A DNA stretch of 64,000 nt from Paenibacillus sacheonensis. GTDB lineage: Bacteria; Bacillota; Bacilli; Paenibacillales; Paenibacillaceae. Shown here piece after piece: positions 7,504-15,919 of the stretch. The stretch's first letter is position 1. Every line of letters starts with the position of its first letter. Under the pieces are notes generated by a model. The model searched no databases and was not told where the DNA came from. It worked only from the letters and a program-made list of their open reading frames with translations. The position numbers and the translations under genes were made by a program. The stretch spans positions 50,760-114,759 of the forward strand of contig NZ_JAAAMU010000021.1 in assembly GCF_009909195.1 (NCBI RefSeq). The letters are read 5' to 3'.

Positions 7504-8481
7504 CTATCGATTGCCCCTGGTTTGATCCTCGCGCAGCCAGGCATTGGCCAGCAGCAGCGCGCCCCGGGCGGCCGCCGTATCCGACAGATCGTTCAGCATG
7601 ACGAAGTCGTGGATGATGCCTTGAAAGCGCGCTGCCGTGACGCGGACGCCGGCTTCCCGAAGCTTCGCGGCGTAGGCTTCGCCCTCGTCGCGCAGCACGT
7701 CGGCTTCGCCCGTGATGATCAGTGCCGGCGGCAGGTCTTTCAGCTGCTCCTTCGACGCCCGCAGCGGCGATGCGGTTACCTCGGCACGCTCTTTCGGGTC
7801 GGCGGCGTATTGATCCCAGAACCACTGCATGCCCTCCCGGCTCAGGAAATAGCCCTCCGCGAACTGCTCGTACGACTCCGTGTCGAAGGCCGCATCCGTC
7901 ACCGGATAGAACAGCAGCTGCTTGGCGATTCGCGGACCGCCCCGCTCCTTGGCCATCAGCGTCACGGCGGCGGTCATGTTGCCGCCGACGCTGTCGCCGG
8001 CCACGGTCAGCCGGGAAACATCGGCGCCAAGCTCCTCGCCGTTCTCGGCGGCCCATTTGACGACCGCGTAGATTTCCTCGATCGCGGTCGGATATTTATT
8101 TTCCGGCGACAGGCTGTACTCGGGGAAGACGACGATGGAGCCGGAACCGACGGCAAGCTCGCGGACCAGCCGGTCATGTGTGTGCGCGTTGCCGAACACC
8201 CAGCCGGCCCCGTGGATATAGACGATTAAGCCCGGCGTCCCGGTGATCTCCTTCGGCGTGACGATCGTGACCGGCACTTCGCCTTTGGGACCGCCGGGCA
8301 CGCTTCGTATCGCGAGCCTGGCGGCCGGCTTCGTCACCGGTCCGGACTGCACCTTGTTCACTTGCTCGCGGCCCTTCTCGGGCCCAAGCTCATACAGGAA
8401 CGGCGGCTTGGACGTCTTCTCTACGAACTGCTGCGCTTCTTGCTCCAGCACGACTTTGCTCGTTGATGTTTTGCTTTGCAT
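7504..8481 (-). CDS. Alpha/beta hydrolase, hormone-sensitive lipase (family IV) esterase
   Basis: The protein has 325 residues and is predicted to hydrolyse carboxyl esters in the cytoplasm. The oxyanion-hole motif is HGAGW (usual form HGGGW), the nucleophile elbow is GDSVGG, an acidic residue lies in TGEADVLRDEG, and the catalytic His is in IIHDF. The spacing matches the HSL family. There is no signal peptide. The start ATG at 8481 has only a modest upstream GGAGTTCTGCG. It is convergent with the Cys-rich gene and shares the terminator zone. Substrate range is unknown. Confidence 0.9.
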   Translation of the reverse strand: MQSKTSTSKVVLEQEAQQFVEKTSKPPFLYELGPEKGREQVNKVQSGPVTKPAARLAIRSVPGGPKGEVPVTIVTPKEITGTPGLIVYIHGAGWVFGNAHTHDRLVRELAVGSGSIVVFPEYSLSPENKYPTAIEEIYAVVKWAAENGEELGADVSRLTVAGDSVGGNMTAAVTLMAKERGGPRIAKQLLFYPVTDAAFDTESYEQFAEGYFLSREGMQWFWDQYAADPKERAEVTASPLRASKEQLKDLPPALIITGEADVLRDEGEAYAAKLREAGVRVTAARFQGIIHDFVMLNDLSDTAAARGALLLANAWLREDQTRGNR

Positions 8482-8501
8482 ACGCAGAACTCCTTCCGAG
8501 A

Positions 8502-8666
8502 ATGAAGTTGCATGACTGTTTCCTTACTTACACGCCCGGGGACGAAACCGAAACCGCCGCGCAGCGGTACTCCGTCATGGAGCTGCAGTTGTCCGGACTT
8601 CGGGCGGCGGGCGGCTGCCGGGTATCCGAACCGTTGGCGGGCGCGCGGCATAAGCTGATCATATAG
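8502..8666 (+). CDS. Possible small protein upstream of the tyrosinase-like gene
   Basis: A 54-residue frame starts MKLHDCFLTYTPGDE and ends ARHKLII. It stops 21 bases before the tyrosinase-like gene, on the same strand, and would be its first operon partner. No good ribosome binding site precedes ATG 8502, and the region is also the upstream region of the divergent esterase. Composition looks protein-like rather than random. Could be a gene remnant. Confidence 0.3.
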   Translation: MKLHDCFLTYTPGDETETAAQRYSVMELQLSGLRAAGGCRVSEPLAGARHKLII

Positions 8667-8687
8667 CTTGGAAAGGGAGGGACAGGT

Positions 8688-9452
8688 ATGCCGATCATTC
8701 CGAATTTCCCGCAGCAGCTGCTCGAAGAGCATATGCACTGGCATCATGCAAACCACTATGACGATCCTTCGCAGCTGCCGCCGGGCTACGGACAGAACTT
8801 CTTGAATTTTCACCGCCAATTCATCAACAAGGTATATCAATGGTACAGCGAGCAAGGTTATGATCCGCGGCAGATTGCCGGGTGGCAGGGCGTACCGGAA
8901 CCTATCCGGAATACGTCATGCTATAACCGCGCAGCCGAGGCGCGCGTGTTGAATAATCCGCGGTCGTTCGCGACGGCGGACCAGCTGGGGCTGTTCATCG
9001 AGGGCTCGAACCTCCATGGCTGCATCCATCAAGAAGCGGCCAGAATCTACGGAGAGTCCGCGCTCAACGACTTCGACGAAGCGCCGCGTACCACGATGTT
9101 TTACAACATTCACGGCATGATCGACGAATGGTACAAGAATTGGGAGCGGGCTGCGGGCATCGCGAGAGGAACCGCGAACAAGTCGTCCGCCGGCGGATCG
9201 CGGGGGAGAAGCGCCGGTGCGTCGCGGACGCGAGGCGCCGCGAGAGCAGGCGTGAAAGCAGGCACGAAAGCGAAGCGGAGTGCCTCGGTTCCGCAGCCGC
9301 ATAAACCGTCGATAAGCGGGGCAGCGCAAAGAGGGCCGCTGCGCAGCGGCCCTCAAAACATGCCGGGTCTGCCGCTTATACATGAAGCAGCAAGGCACGG
9401 AACGTCTCCGAATAATAAGAAGCCGGGCGGGGGACGAAACCGGAAGCCGTAA
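8688..9452 (+). CDS. Tyrosinase-like (type-3 copper) domain protein with basic disordered tail
   Basis: The protein has 254 residues. His-rich segments are placed as in type-3 copper proteins: HMHWHHANH (15-23), FHRQF with H42, then H110 and H114 in LHGCIH, then H142 in IHGMIDEWYKNWE. The last two resemble the CuB site of tyrosinases (HxxxH, later HxxxD). Oxidation of phenols, or oxygen binding, is therefore possible but unproven. Residues about 160-254 are a Gly/Arg/Ala/Ser/Lys-rich disordered tail. The start follows GGGAGGG. The 3' end overlaps the convergent Nudix gene by 77 bases and runs through a perfect hairpin, so the tail may have been extended by loss of an earlier stop. Confidence 0.6.
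   Translation: MPIIPNFPQQLLEEHMHWHHANHYDDPSQLPPGYGQNFLNFHRQFINKVYQWYSEQGYDPRQIAGWQGVPEPIRNTSCYNRAAEARVLNNPRSFATADQLGLFIEGSNLHGCIHQEAARIYGESALNDFDEAPRTTMFYNIHGMIDEWYKNWERAAGIARGTANKSSAGGSRGRSAGASRTRGAARAGVKAGTKAKRSASVPQPHKPSISGAAQRGPLRSGPQNMPGLPLIHEAARHGTSPNNKKPGGGRNRKP
9331..9354 (-). terminator. Perfect hairpin inside the end of the tyrosinase-like frame
   Basis: A 10-bp perfect stem, GAGGGCCGCT/AGCGGCCCTC, has loop GCGC. On the minus strand TTTGCG follows, 22 bases past the Nudix stop, so it probably ends the mscL-Nudix transcript. It lies within the coding frame of the convergent gene. Confidence 0.6.
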
Positions 9453-10050
9453 CCAGCGCCTCGGCGCCGGCAGGCACGCCGTCCTCGCCGAGACGAAAGC
9501 CCGTGCAGCGCACCTGCTCCAGCCGGCCCTCGAACAGCGCGATCATCGCTTCAAGCTCGGCCTCGTAGACGCCGGACACTTCCTCCCGCTGGAGGGTCAG
9601 CGAGGTAAGCGGCCCGGGATAGACGAAGCCGTATATATCGCTGATCTCCCTGTCTAGGAACGCCGTCCCTTGCGCGATGCCGGCTATTTCCTTGCTGGCT
9701 TCGCCGAGGTACAGAAGCGACTCGAACGGGATCGCGGCGCCGAGTTCTTCCTCGATCTCTCTCGCCGCGTCCCGCATCGATTCGCCGGCGGTTAGATGGC
9801 CGGCGGCGGTAATGTCGAAGTGTCCCGGGAACGTGTCCTTATCCGGGGACCGCTGCTGGAACAGGACAAGCTTGCGCCCGTCCTCGCGGCGCGCCAGCCA
9901 GCAGTGGATGGACCGGTGCCACAGCCCCCGGGCATGCACCTCGCTCCGAGGCGCCGTGCCGAGCCAGGCGCCGTTCTCGTCATAGTAGTCGAAGCGCTCC
10001 TCGGCCTCTTGCGGTCCGCCGTTTGAACCGTTCCCCGTCTCGTCGCTCAT
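9376..10050 (-). CDS. Nudix hydrolase
   Basis: The protein has 224 residues. The Nudix box reads GHLTAGESMRDAAREIEEELG, one residue shorter between the first Glu and RE than the textbook form; the flanking KDTFPGHFDITAAGHL text is typical of the IPP-isomerase-like Nudix group. Such enzymes cleave a nucleoside diphosphate linked to another group using Mg2+. It starts three bases after the mscL stop, so the two are co-transcribed. Its 3' end overlaps the convergent tyrosinase-like frame. The actual substrate is unknown. Confidence 0.9.
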   Translation of the reverse strand: MSDETGNGSNGGPQEAEERFDYYDENGAWLGTAPRSEVHARGLWHRSIHCWLARREDGRKLVLFQQRSPDKDTFPGHFDITAAGHLTAGESMRDAAREIEEELGAAIPFESLLYLGEASKEIAGIAQGTAFLDREISDIYGFVYPGPLTSLTLQREEVSGVYEAELEAMIALFEGRLEQVRCTGFRLGEDGVPAGAEALVTASGFVPRPASYYSETFRALLLHV

Positions 10051-10053
10051 AGG

Positions 10054-10548
10054 CTAGGACAAGCCTCCCTCAAGCTCCGACTCCGCATCCGTCTCGAGAT
10101 GGGAGGTGCAGTGGGAGCAGCGCGTCGCCTTGACCGGAATTTTGGACAAACAATAGGGGCAGTTCTTGTCCGTCGGCTCCGACGGGGCGGCCGGATCCGG
10201 CTGGCCGAGGCGGCGCAGCGCGTTTGCCCCTTTGACGATCATGAAGATACAGAAGGCGACGATCGTGAAATCAAGCAGAACGTTCAGAAAGTTACCGTAT
10301 GCAATGACGGCCGCGGATTGCTCCTTCGCGTGAGTCAAGGTGTCCGGATTTTTGTCGCTGGATAAATTGATGAACCGATCAACTAAATTAACTCTGCCGA
10401 GCAGGATGCTGATCGGCGGCATGATGATGTCGTTGACGAGCGAGGTGACGATTTTGCCGAAGGCGCCGCCGATGATAACCCCGACCGCGAGGTCGAGCAC
10501 GTTGCCGCGGACGGCGAATTCTTTGAACTCTTTTAAAATTTTAACCAT
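10054..10548 (-). CDS. mscL: Large-conductance mechanosensitive channel MscL with zinc-ribbon tail
   Basis: The protein has 164 residues, longer than the usual ~130-150. TM1 (GNVLDLAVGVIIGGAFGKIV) and the following NDIIMPPI are the MscL signature, and TM2 follows at about 80-105. The pentameric channel opens under membrane tension to release solutes on osmotic downshift. After TM2, instead of a plain helical tail, there is CPYC-x12-CSHC, a likely zinc ribbon in the cytoplasm. It is first gene of a two-gene unit with the Nudix hydrolase. Confidence 0.95.
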   Translation of the reverse strand: MVKILKEFKEFAVRGNVLDLAVGVIIGGAFGKIVTSLVNDIIMPPISILLGRVNLVDRFINLSSDKNPDTLTHAKEQSAAVIAYGNFLNVLLDFTIVAFCIFMIVKGANALRRLGQPDPAAPSEPTDKNCPYCLSKIPVKATRCSHCTSHLETDAESELEGGLS

Positions 10549-10728
10549 GTTATGATTCCTCTCCTTCCCGTACTATATTATATCCGACGAGAAGGCTACT
10601 TCAACTATGAAGTGCGGCAGCCGTCGAGGATTGGAAGGCTTTGTCGCGAAAAAAAGGATTTTTTGGAAAAATGTCGAAATGGATGGGGACTATCAATCGA
10701 CCCTAAGCGGGGAAAACGGAGAATCGCG

Positions 10729-12534
10729 ATGATTGAACCTTTGTTTGGCGATCAATGGATCATGCTCGTGCTCGCGCTGGCCATCCAGTTGTTCGCGTCC
10801 ATTACCATCTACAGCATGATCGGACATCTCAAGCTGAAGCGCGCCAAGCAGCATTTTTGGCTGCTGAGCGGGGCGCTCGTTTACGCCCTCGGCCTTTGGG
10901 TAAGCCATCTCATCATCGTATTGTCATCCAACTACATGATGGTGATCGATTGGACGATTCTCGTCAAGCTGTTCGGCATCATGGCCAGCACGTACGGCTC
11001 GTTCCGCCTGCTGGGATCGCGCACGCCGTATGCCGTTCGTCTCCTCGGAAGCAGTACGCTCATGGCATTCGGGGCGAACCTCGTCGTCTACCTGTTCCTG
11101 CTGAGCAGCGAGATGGAGTCGTTCCGCTTCGATCCCGGCTTTGCCTGCATTGCATTCCTCTTCAGCATGATCGGGAACGCCGGTTCCTTCTATTTGTTCG
11201 AACGCAGGAGAGGCTCGGTCCTTCTCCCCGGCCTGCTGCTCGGCGTATCCGGCATTATTATGCAGCTGTTCGGGCTAGGGACGATTACGGATATCGACAG
11301 CGGCGTCGTACTGACCGCCGATCGGCTGAACGACTATATGCAGCTGCTGTCCATCGTGCTGGGGCTGGCCACGATCGCGATCTTCGCCTTCAGTCTCGTC
11401 GCCCGGTACGTGGACCGCAGGTACGCCTCGATGAACGAGCGGTACAAGCTGCTGGTGGAGAACTCCATCGACATGATCGCGGTCATTCAAGACGGACGCT
11501 GGGACTATATTAACCGTTCGGGTCTGCGGATGTTCGAGGCCGCGAGCGAGCGGGACTTGGTCGGCCGAAGCATCTACCAGCATTTGCGGCCGAAGGACCA
11601 CGCGGCGATGCAGCAGCTGCTGCAGGGCTCTCGGAAGAAGGAGCGCCATACGCCCGTCGAGATGGAATGGTTCACGCTGCAGGGAGGAATCCTTCATACG
11701 GAAGTAATCGAGACGAGCACGAAGCTGTCGGGCAAGCCGGTCATTCAGATCATCATCCGCGATATCTCGGAGCGGAAGAAGAACGAGGAACTGCTCATCA
11801 ACTCCGAGAAGCTCTATGTCGCCGGGCAGCTGGCCGCCGGCATCGCGCACGAAATCCGCAACCCGCTGACGTCGCTGAAAGGTTTTCTGCAGCTGATCGT
11901 CTCGGGCAGGAGCAGTAAAAATTACTACGATATCATGAAATCGGAGCTAACCCGCATCGAGTCAATCGTGAGCGAGCTGCTCATGCTGTCCAAGCCGCAG
12001 ATTTATGATCTTACGCACCAAGACATCCGGCTCATCATGTCGGATACCGTCACGCTGCTGGATGCGCAGGCGATCCTGCACAATATCGCCATCGAGACGA
12101 ATCTGGGCGAGGAGCCGTTATGGGTGTTCGGCGTGGAGAATCAGCTGAAGCAGGTGTTCATCAACGTCATCAAGAATGCCATCGAGGTGATGATGGACGG
12201 CGGCGTGATCAAGGTCGCTTGCCTGCGGGACGAGAAAGGCCGCAACGTCGTGCGCATCGCGGACCGCGGGCCGGGCATCTCGCAGGAGCAGCTGTCCAAG
12301 ATCGGCCAGCCTTTCTATACCACGAAGGAGAAAGGGACGGGACTCGGGCTGATGGTGACGTATAAAATCGTCGATAACCACCAGGGCAGCGTCGAGGTGA
12401 GCAGCTGCCTCGGGGAAGGCACGACGTTCGATATCGTGCTGCCGTACGACGCGCCGAAGGGCGCGGAAGAATCGGAGCGCGGCAAGGTTGTTCCGATTCA
12501 CCGCTACCGCGAGGATAACGAGAGCGCCTCCTAA
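10729..12534 (+). CDS. PAS-domain sensor histidine kinase (sporulation-kinase-like)
   Basis: The protein has 601 residues. The N-terminal ~230 residues contain seven hydrophobic helices, with GLWVSHLIIVL resembling a degenerate MHYT repeat. A PAS domain follows (about 250-360), then HisKA with the phosphorylated His in AAGIAHEIRNPLTSLKGF and HATPase_c with VINVIKNAIE, DRGPGI and GTGLGLMV. The HEIRNPLT-type H box and overall layout match KinA/KinB/KinE-like kinases that can feed the sporulation phosphorelay; that role is inference. ATG 10729 is preferred over in-frame upstream starts, which lie over the mscL promoter. Confidence 0.9.
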   Translation: MIEPLFGDQWIMLVLALAIQLFASITIYSMIGHLKLKRAKQHFWLLSGALVYALGLWVSHLIIVLSSNYMMVIDWTILVKLFGIMASTYGSFRLLGSRTPYAVRLLGSSTLMAFGANLVVYLFLLSSEMESFRFDPGFACIAFLFSMIGNAGSFYLFERRRGSVLLPGLLLGVSGIIMQLFGLGTITDIDSGVVLTADRLNDYMQLLSIVLGLATIAIFAFSLVARYVDRRYASMNERYKLLVENSIDMIAVIQDGRWDYINRSGLRMFEAASERDLVGRSIYQHLRPKDHAAMQQLLQGSRKKERHTPVEMEWFTLQGGILHTEVIETSTKLSGKPVIQIIIRDISERKKNEELLINSEKLYVAGQLAAGIAHEIRNPLTSLKGFLQLIVSGRSSKNYYDIMKSELTRIESIVSELLMLSKPQIYDLTHQDIRLIMSDTVTLLDAQAILHNIAIETNLGEEPLWVFGVENQLKQVFINVIKNAIEVMMDGGVIKVACLRDEKGRNVVRIADRGPGISQEQLSKIGQPFYTTKEKGTGLGLMVTYKIVDNHQGSVEVSSCLGEGTTFDIVLPYDAPKGAEESERGKVVPIHRYREDNESAS

Positions 12535-12566
12535 AGCCTAAAGCCAAGGCAAGCACAGCCGGCCGG

Positions 12567-13529
12567 TTACCGCAGCACTTCGATGCGGTTGCCGGCCGCT
12601 TCCGCGTACAGCGGCAGCTCGCCCGCGGGCTCGCCGTCCCCGTAGACCGCGATTGCGGGCTTCGCCGGATCTCCGGCCATGTCTTCGACGGCGACAGCTT
12701 GCCCGCTGAACAGCGCCACGTAAGGCAGACGGGTGTGCTTGCCCGACAAAATCAACGGGAACAAACGGAGGAGCTGCAGCGGCGTGCACGAATGGACGAC
12801 GCAGACGTTCAGCATGCCGTCGTCCGGCTTGGCGTCCGGACAGATGCGAAGTCCGCCGCCGTAGGCGGAAGCGTTGCACACGGCGGCCATCCAGCCTTGC
12901 CGGAAACAATGGGTCTCCCCATCCACGGTCACGGCGATCGGCCGCGGGCGGAAGGTCAGCAGCACCTGGATCAGCCCGATGACGTAGGCGAACGACCCGG
13001 CGCCGATCAGATTGCACAGCTTCTTGTAGACCGACCGATTGACGGCCGCGGCGATAGCGGAATCGAAGCCTGCTGCGAGCGCGGTCAGCACGGGGCGATA
13101 GCCGATATCGGATTTCGGATCGCGCATGGCGATGATATCCGCGGGATAGGCCCGTCCCTGCAGCACGATCCGAAGCGCGTCCAGCGGACGCTTCGGAATG
13201 CCGAACGCTCTGGCCGTATCATTGCCTGATCCGGCCGGGATAATGCCGAGCGGTACGCCGCTGTCGCATACCGCAGGCAGAATGCCGTGAATGGTACCGT
13301 CCCCGCCAATTATTGTAATCGCTTTCAATCTTTGCCTTGGCGCTTCGTCCTGCACGATTCCGTTATGCTCCCGAAGCAGGCGGGTAATAGCTCTACGGGC
13401 GGTTTCCGGCGTCTCGCTCAGCACGGCGGCATAATCGACGTCCAGCCGTTTCAGCTCTGCTTCGACCTTACGCCATGCCTTTAACCCTCGGCCGCCGCCG
13501 GACTTCCCGTTAATTGCGAATAACCACAT
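12567..13529 (-). CDS. Diacylglycerol kinase-family lipid kinase
   Basis: The protein has 320 residues with a DAGK catalytic domain. The nucleotide loop GGDGTIHGIL and IPAGSGNDTARAFG are the hallmarks of the DgkB/YegS/BmrU group, and NASAYGGGLRICPDA is the usual later motif. It is predicted to phosphorylate a lipid alcohol such as diacylglycerol at the inner membrane face. No membrane segment is seen. The ATG follows GAGGGG. It is convergent with the histidine kinase (32 bases between stops); a near-palindrome over its last codons may act as a shared terminator. Confidence 0.9.
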   Translation of the reverse strand: MWLFAINGKSGGGRGLKAWRKVEAELKRLDVDYAAVLSETPETARRAITRLLREHNGIVQDEAPRQRLKAITIIGGDGTIHGILPAVCDSGVPLGIIPAGSGNDTARAFGIPKRPLDALRIVLQGRAYPADIIAMRDPKSDIGYRPVLTALAAGFDSAIAAAVNRSVYKKLCNLIGAGSFAYVIGLIQVLLTFRPRPIAVTVDGETHCFRQGWMAAVCNASAYGGGLRICPDAKPDDGMLNVCVVHSCTPLQLLRLFPLILSGKHTRLPYVALFSGQAVAVEDMAGDPAKPAIAVYGDGEPAGELPLYAEAAGNRIEVLR

Positions 13530-13642
13530 CTCGGACCCCTCTTTTCTCTATGGGTCTCATTATAATGGGGAACGGAAGGCGTGAAAACTTCTTTTTGCGC
13601 GGGGGGATGGTCTATAATAGCGGAAGGAGGCGAGAGAAGAAG

Positions 13643-14824
13643 ATGCCTGAACCATTAAAAGCGATGTACGACCTGCCGTTCCTCCGGCAGTTTGCGGCGC
13701 GCGTCGCATCCGTATGGCCCGCCTTCCCCGAGGAGCGGTTCGTCACGCTGACGACCGGCGACGGCTGGGAAGCGCTGGAGCTGAAGGGCCGCATGAGGCG
13801 CATTACGACCTCGCTGGGGGACGCGCTGCCCCCGAGCTATCCCGAGGCGCTTGAGGTCCTGCTGGCCGTCAGCGGCCAATGCAGCGGATTTCCTTATTTG
13901 TTTTTCCCGGATTTCGTCGAGGTGTATGGTCTCGCGGATTGGGAGCGGTCGATGGACGCGCTGGAGGCATTCACGGTACAGTCCTCTGCGGAGTTCGCCA
14001 TCCGGCCGTTCATCCTGCAAGATCCCGAGCGGACGATGGCACGCATGACGGAATGGTCGCAACATGGGAACGAGCATGTGCGGCGGCTGTCGAGCGAAGG
14101 CTGCCGGCCGCGGCTTCCGTGGGCGCCAGCGCTGCCGATGTTCAAGCGCGATCCGTCGCCGATCCTGCCGATTCTGGAGCAGCTGAAGGCGGACCCGTCG
14201 CTGTATGTACGCAAAAGCGTGGCCAATAACTTGAACGACATCGCCAAAGATAACCCGGAGGTCGTCAAAACGATCGCCGGCCGGTGGATCGGCCAGCATG
14301 CCTACACGGACTGGATCGTCCGGCGCGGCTGCCGCTCGCTGGTCGGCGCTGCCGACCCCGAGGCGCTGGCGCTGTTCGGATACGAAGGCGAGGCAGCTGC
14401 GGATTTCGTCGCCGCTGCGGAGATCGACGCGCTTCATCCCGAAGCGTTCATCGGCGGCATCAGCGAGCTGAGCTACCGGCTGCGGTTGAAGGACGGTGCC
14501 GGAGAGGCGATCCGGTTAAGGCTGGAGCTGGGCGTCGATTACGTGAAGTCCAGCGGCAAAACGTCGCAGAAGCGCTTCCTGCTCGGCGATAAGCGCGTCT
14601 TGCCCGGAGCCGGCGTCCAAGGGGCGAAGAAGCTCGATTGGAAGGACCTGTCGACCCGCAAGCATTACGAAGGCTTGCATCGGCTGACGCTGCTGGTCAA
14701 CGGCGCTGCCGTCGCGGAAACTTCCGTTCAGGTGAACGCGAGCGCAGCGGGCGGTTCGCAGGAAACGGGAGCCCAGGCGGAGATCGTCGAAGCCGAGGCC
14801 GGCGCAGGGAGCGATGGTGCATGA
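13643..14824 (+). CDS. AlkC-like DNA alkylation repair protein (HEAT-repeat glycosylase family)
   Basis: The protein has 393 residues. The segment EHVRRLSSEGCRPRLPWAP and the following ADPSLYVRKSVANNLNDIAKDNPE are characteristic of the AlkC branch of the AlkC/AlkD HEAT-like-repeat proteins (COG4335 type), which excise alkylated bases such as 3-methyladenine. A C-terminal domain (about 275-365) is likely a second beta-sandwich module, and the final residues are low-complexity Ala/Gly/Glu. ATG 13643 is placed by GGAAGGAGG. The stop overlaps the start of the next gene in ATGA, so the two are translationally coupled. Confidence 0.85.
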   Translation: MPEPLKAMYDLPFLRQFAARVASVWPAFPEERFVTLTTGDGWEALELKGRMRRITTSLGDALPPSYPEALEVLLAVSGQCSGFPYLFFPDFVEVYGLADWERSMDALEAFTVQSSAEFAIRPFILQDPERTMARMTEWSQHGNEHVRRLSSEGCRPRLPWAPALPMFKRDPSPILPILEQLKADPSLYVRKSVANNLNDIAKDNPEVVKTIAGRWIGQHAYTDWIVRRGCRSLVGAADPEALALFGYEGEAAADFVAAAEIDALHPEAFIGGISELSYRLRLKDGAGEAIRLRLELGVDYVKSSGKTSQKRFLLGDKRVLPGAGVQGAKKLDWKDLSTRKHYEGLHRLTLLVNGAAVAETSVQVNASAAGGSQETGAQAEIVEAEAGAGSDGA

Positions 14825-15864
14825 CGATTGGCGCACGGGTCATTAAGACTGGCCTTGCCGTGGCGCTGGCCGTATACATAAGCACGCTTTTTGCATTTCC
14901 GTCGCCGATTATCGCGGCCGTGGCCTCGATATTCACCATTCAGCCGTCCATCTCCCGCTCCTGGCAGCAGGTGGTGGACCAGGTTCAGACGAACGTGCTC
15001 GGCGCCTTGCTGGCGCTGGCCGCGGTTCGCTTGTTCGGCCAGACGCCGATCGCGCTTGGCATGGTCTGCATCATCGTCATTCTTATCTGTATCCGGCTGC
15101 GGATGGAGAGCAACGTCGGGCTGACGCTCGTCACGGTCGTCGCCATCATGGAAGCGAACAATCAGCAGGGCTGGCTGTTCGCGCTCGACCGGCTGCTCAT
15201 GGTGTTGACGGGCATGGGCGCGGCCTTCGCGGTCAATATCCTCATCTTCCCGCCGCGGCCGCGCAAGCTGTTCATGGATCAGATTCACGAAGCGCATGCC
15301 CAGCTGTCCCTGCTGCTGCGCATGGCCATCTCCAACGAAATGAAGGAGAACGTCCACCGCGACGAGAAGGAGAAGCTGCAGGGCACGCTGCGCAAGCTGG
15401 ACGAAGCCCATCGGCTGTTCGAGGAAGAGAGGCCGCTGCTGCGCGGCCGCAAGCAGGCCGGGGCGCGCCAGCTCATCCTCTCGCGCCATCTCATCAAGGC
15501 GCTGCATCAAGGCGTGGATCTGCTGGAGGCGGTCGAGGAACACTACTTTGCCGTGACCGGTGCCGAAGCGTGGGCGAAGCGTTTCGATCAGCAGATCGAG
15601 GAGCTTGCCAAATACCATGAGCATATTTTGCTCAAGCTGGCGGGCAAGATGAAGGCCAACGCTGCCATCGAACCCGAGGAAGAGCGCGAGGGCAGGCTTA
15701 TCAACCAGCTCAGCGAGTACTTGCATCAAAATCCCGATGAATACAAACGTCTCGTCTTCGTCGCGTCGACGATGCTGGAGTACGCCTTCCATCTTCGCCG
15801 GCTGGACCGCGTAACCGATCAGGTGCAGCAGCGGCGGGAGACGGAAGCGGCGAACGTGAACTGA
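14821..15864 (+). CDS. Aromatic acid exporter family (ArAE/FUSC-like) membrane protein
   Basis: The protein has 347 residues. Four to six membrane helices lie in the first ~140 residues (SIFTIQPSISRSW and the later helical hairpin match ArAE_1), followed by a ~200-residue cytoplasmic alpha-helical domain. The family is thought to export aromatic carboxylic acids; B. subtilis YqjA is similar in layout. Its ATG overlaps the AlkC stop by four bases (14821-14824), an unusual pairing of a DNA repair gene with an exporter. A clear terminator follows. Confidence 0.85.
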   Translation: MTIGARVIKTGLAVALAVYISTLFAFPSPIIAAVASIFTIQPSISRSWQQVVDQVQTNVLGALLALAAVRLFGQTPIALGMVCIIVILICIRLRMESNVGLTLVTVVAIMEANNQQGWLFALDRLLMVLTGMGAAFAVNILIFPPRPRKLFMDQIHEAHAQLSLLLRMAISNEMKENVHRDEKEKLQGTLRKLDEAHRLFEEERPLLRGRKQAGARQLILSRHLIKALHQGVDLLEAVEEHYFAVTGAEAWAKRFDQQIEELAKYHEHILLKLAGKMKANAAIEPEEEREGRLINQLSEYLHQNPDEYKRLVFVASTMLEYAFHLRRLDRVTDQVQQRRETEAANVN

Positions 15865-15871
15865 ACGAAGG

Positions 15872-15908
15872 AGCGTCCTTTTGCCTAGCCGGCAAGGGGC
15901 GCTTTTTT
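15872..15908 (+). terminator. Terminator after the exporter gene
   Basis: GCGTCCTTTTGCC and GGCAAGGGGCGC pair around TAGCC, followed by TTTTTT. Confidence 0.85.
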
Positions 15909-15919
15909 GCGTTTTAGAC

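Noticed and set aside
12557..12600. Terminator between the kinase and lipid kinase genes
   Set aside because: The near-palindrome lies in lipid-kinase coding sequence and has no T run on either strand.
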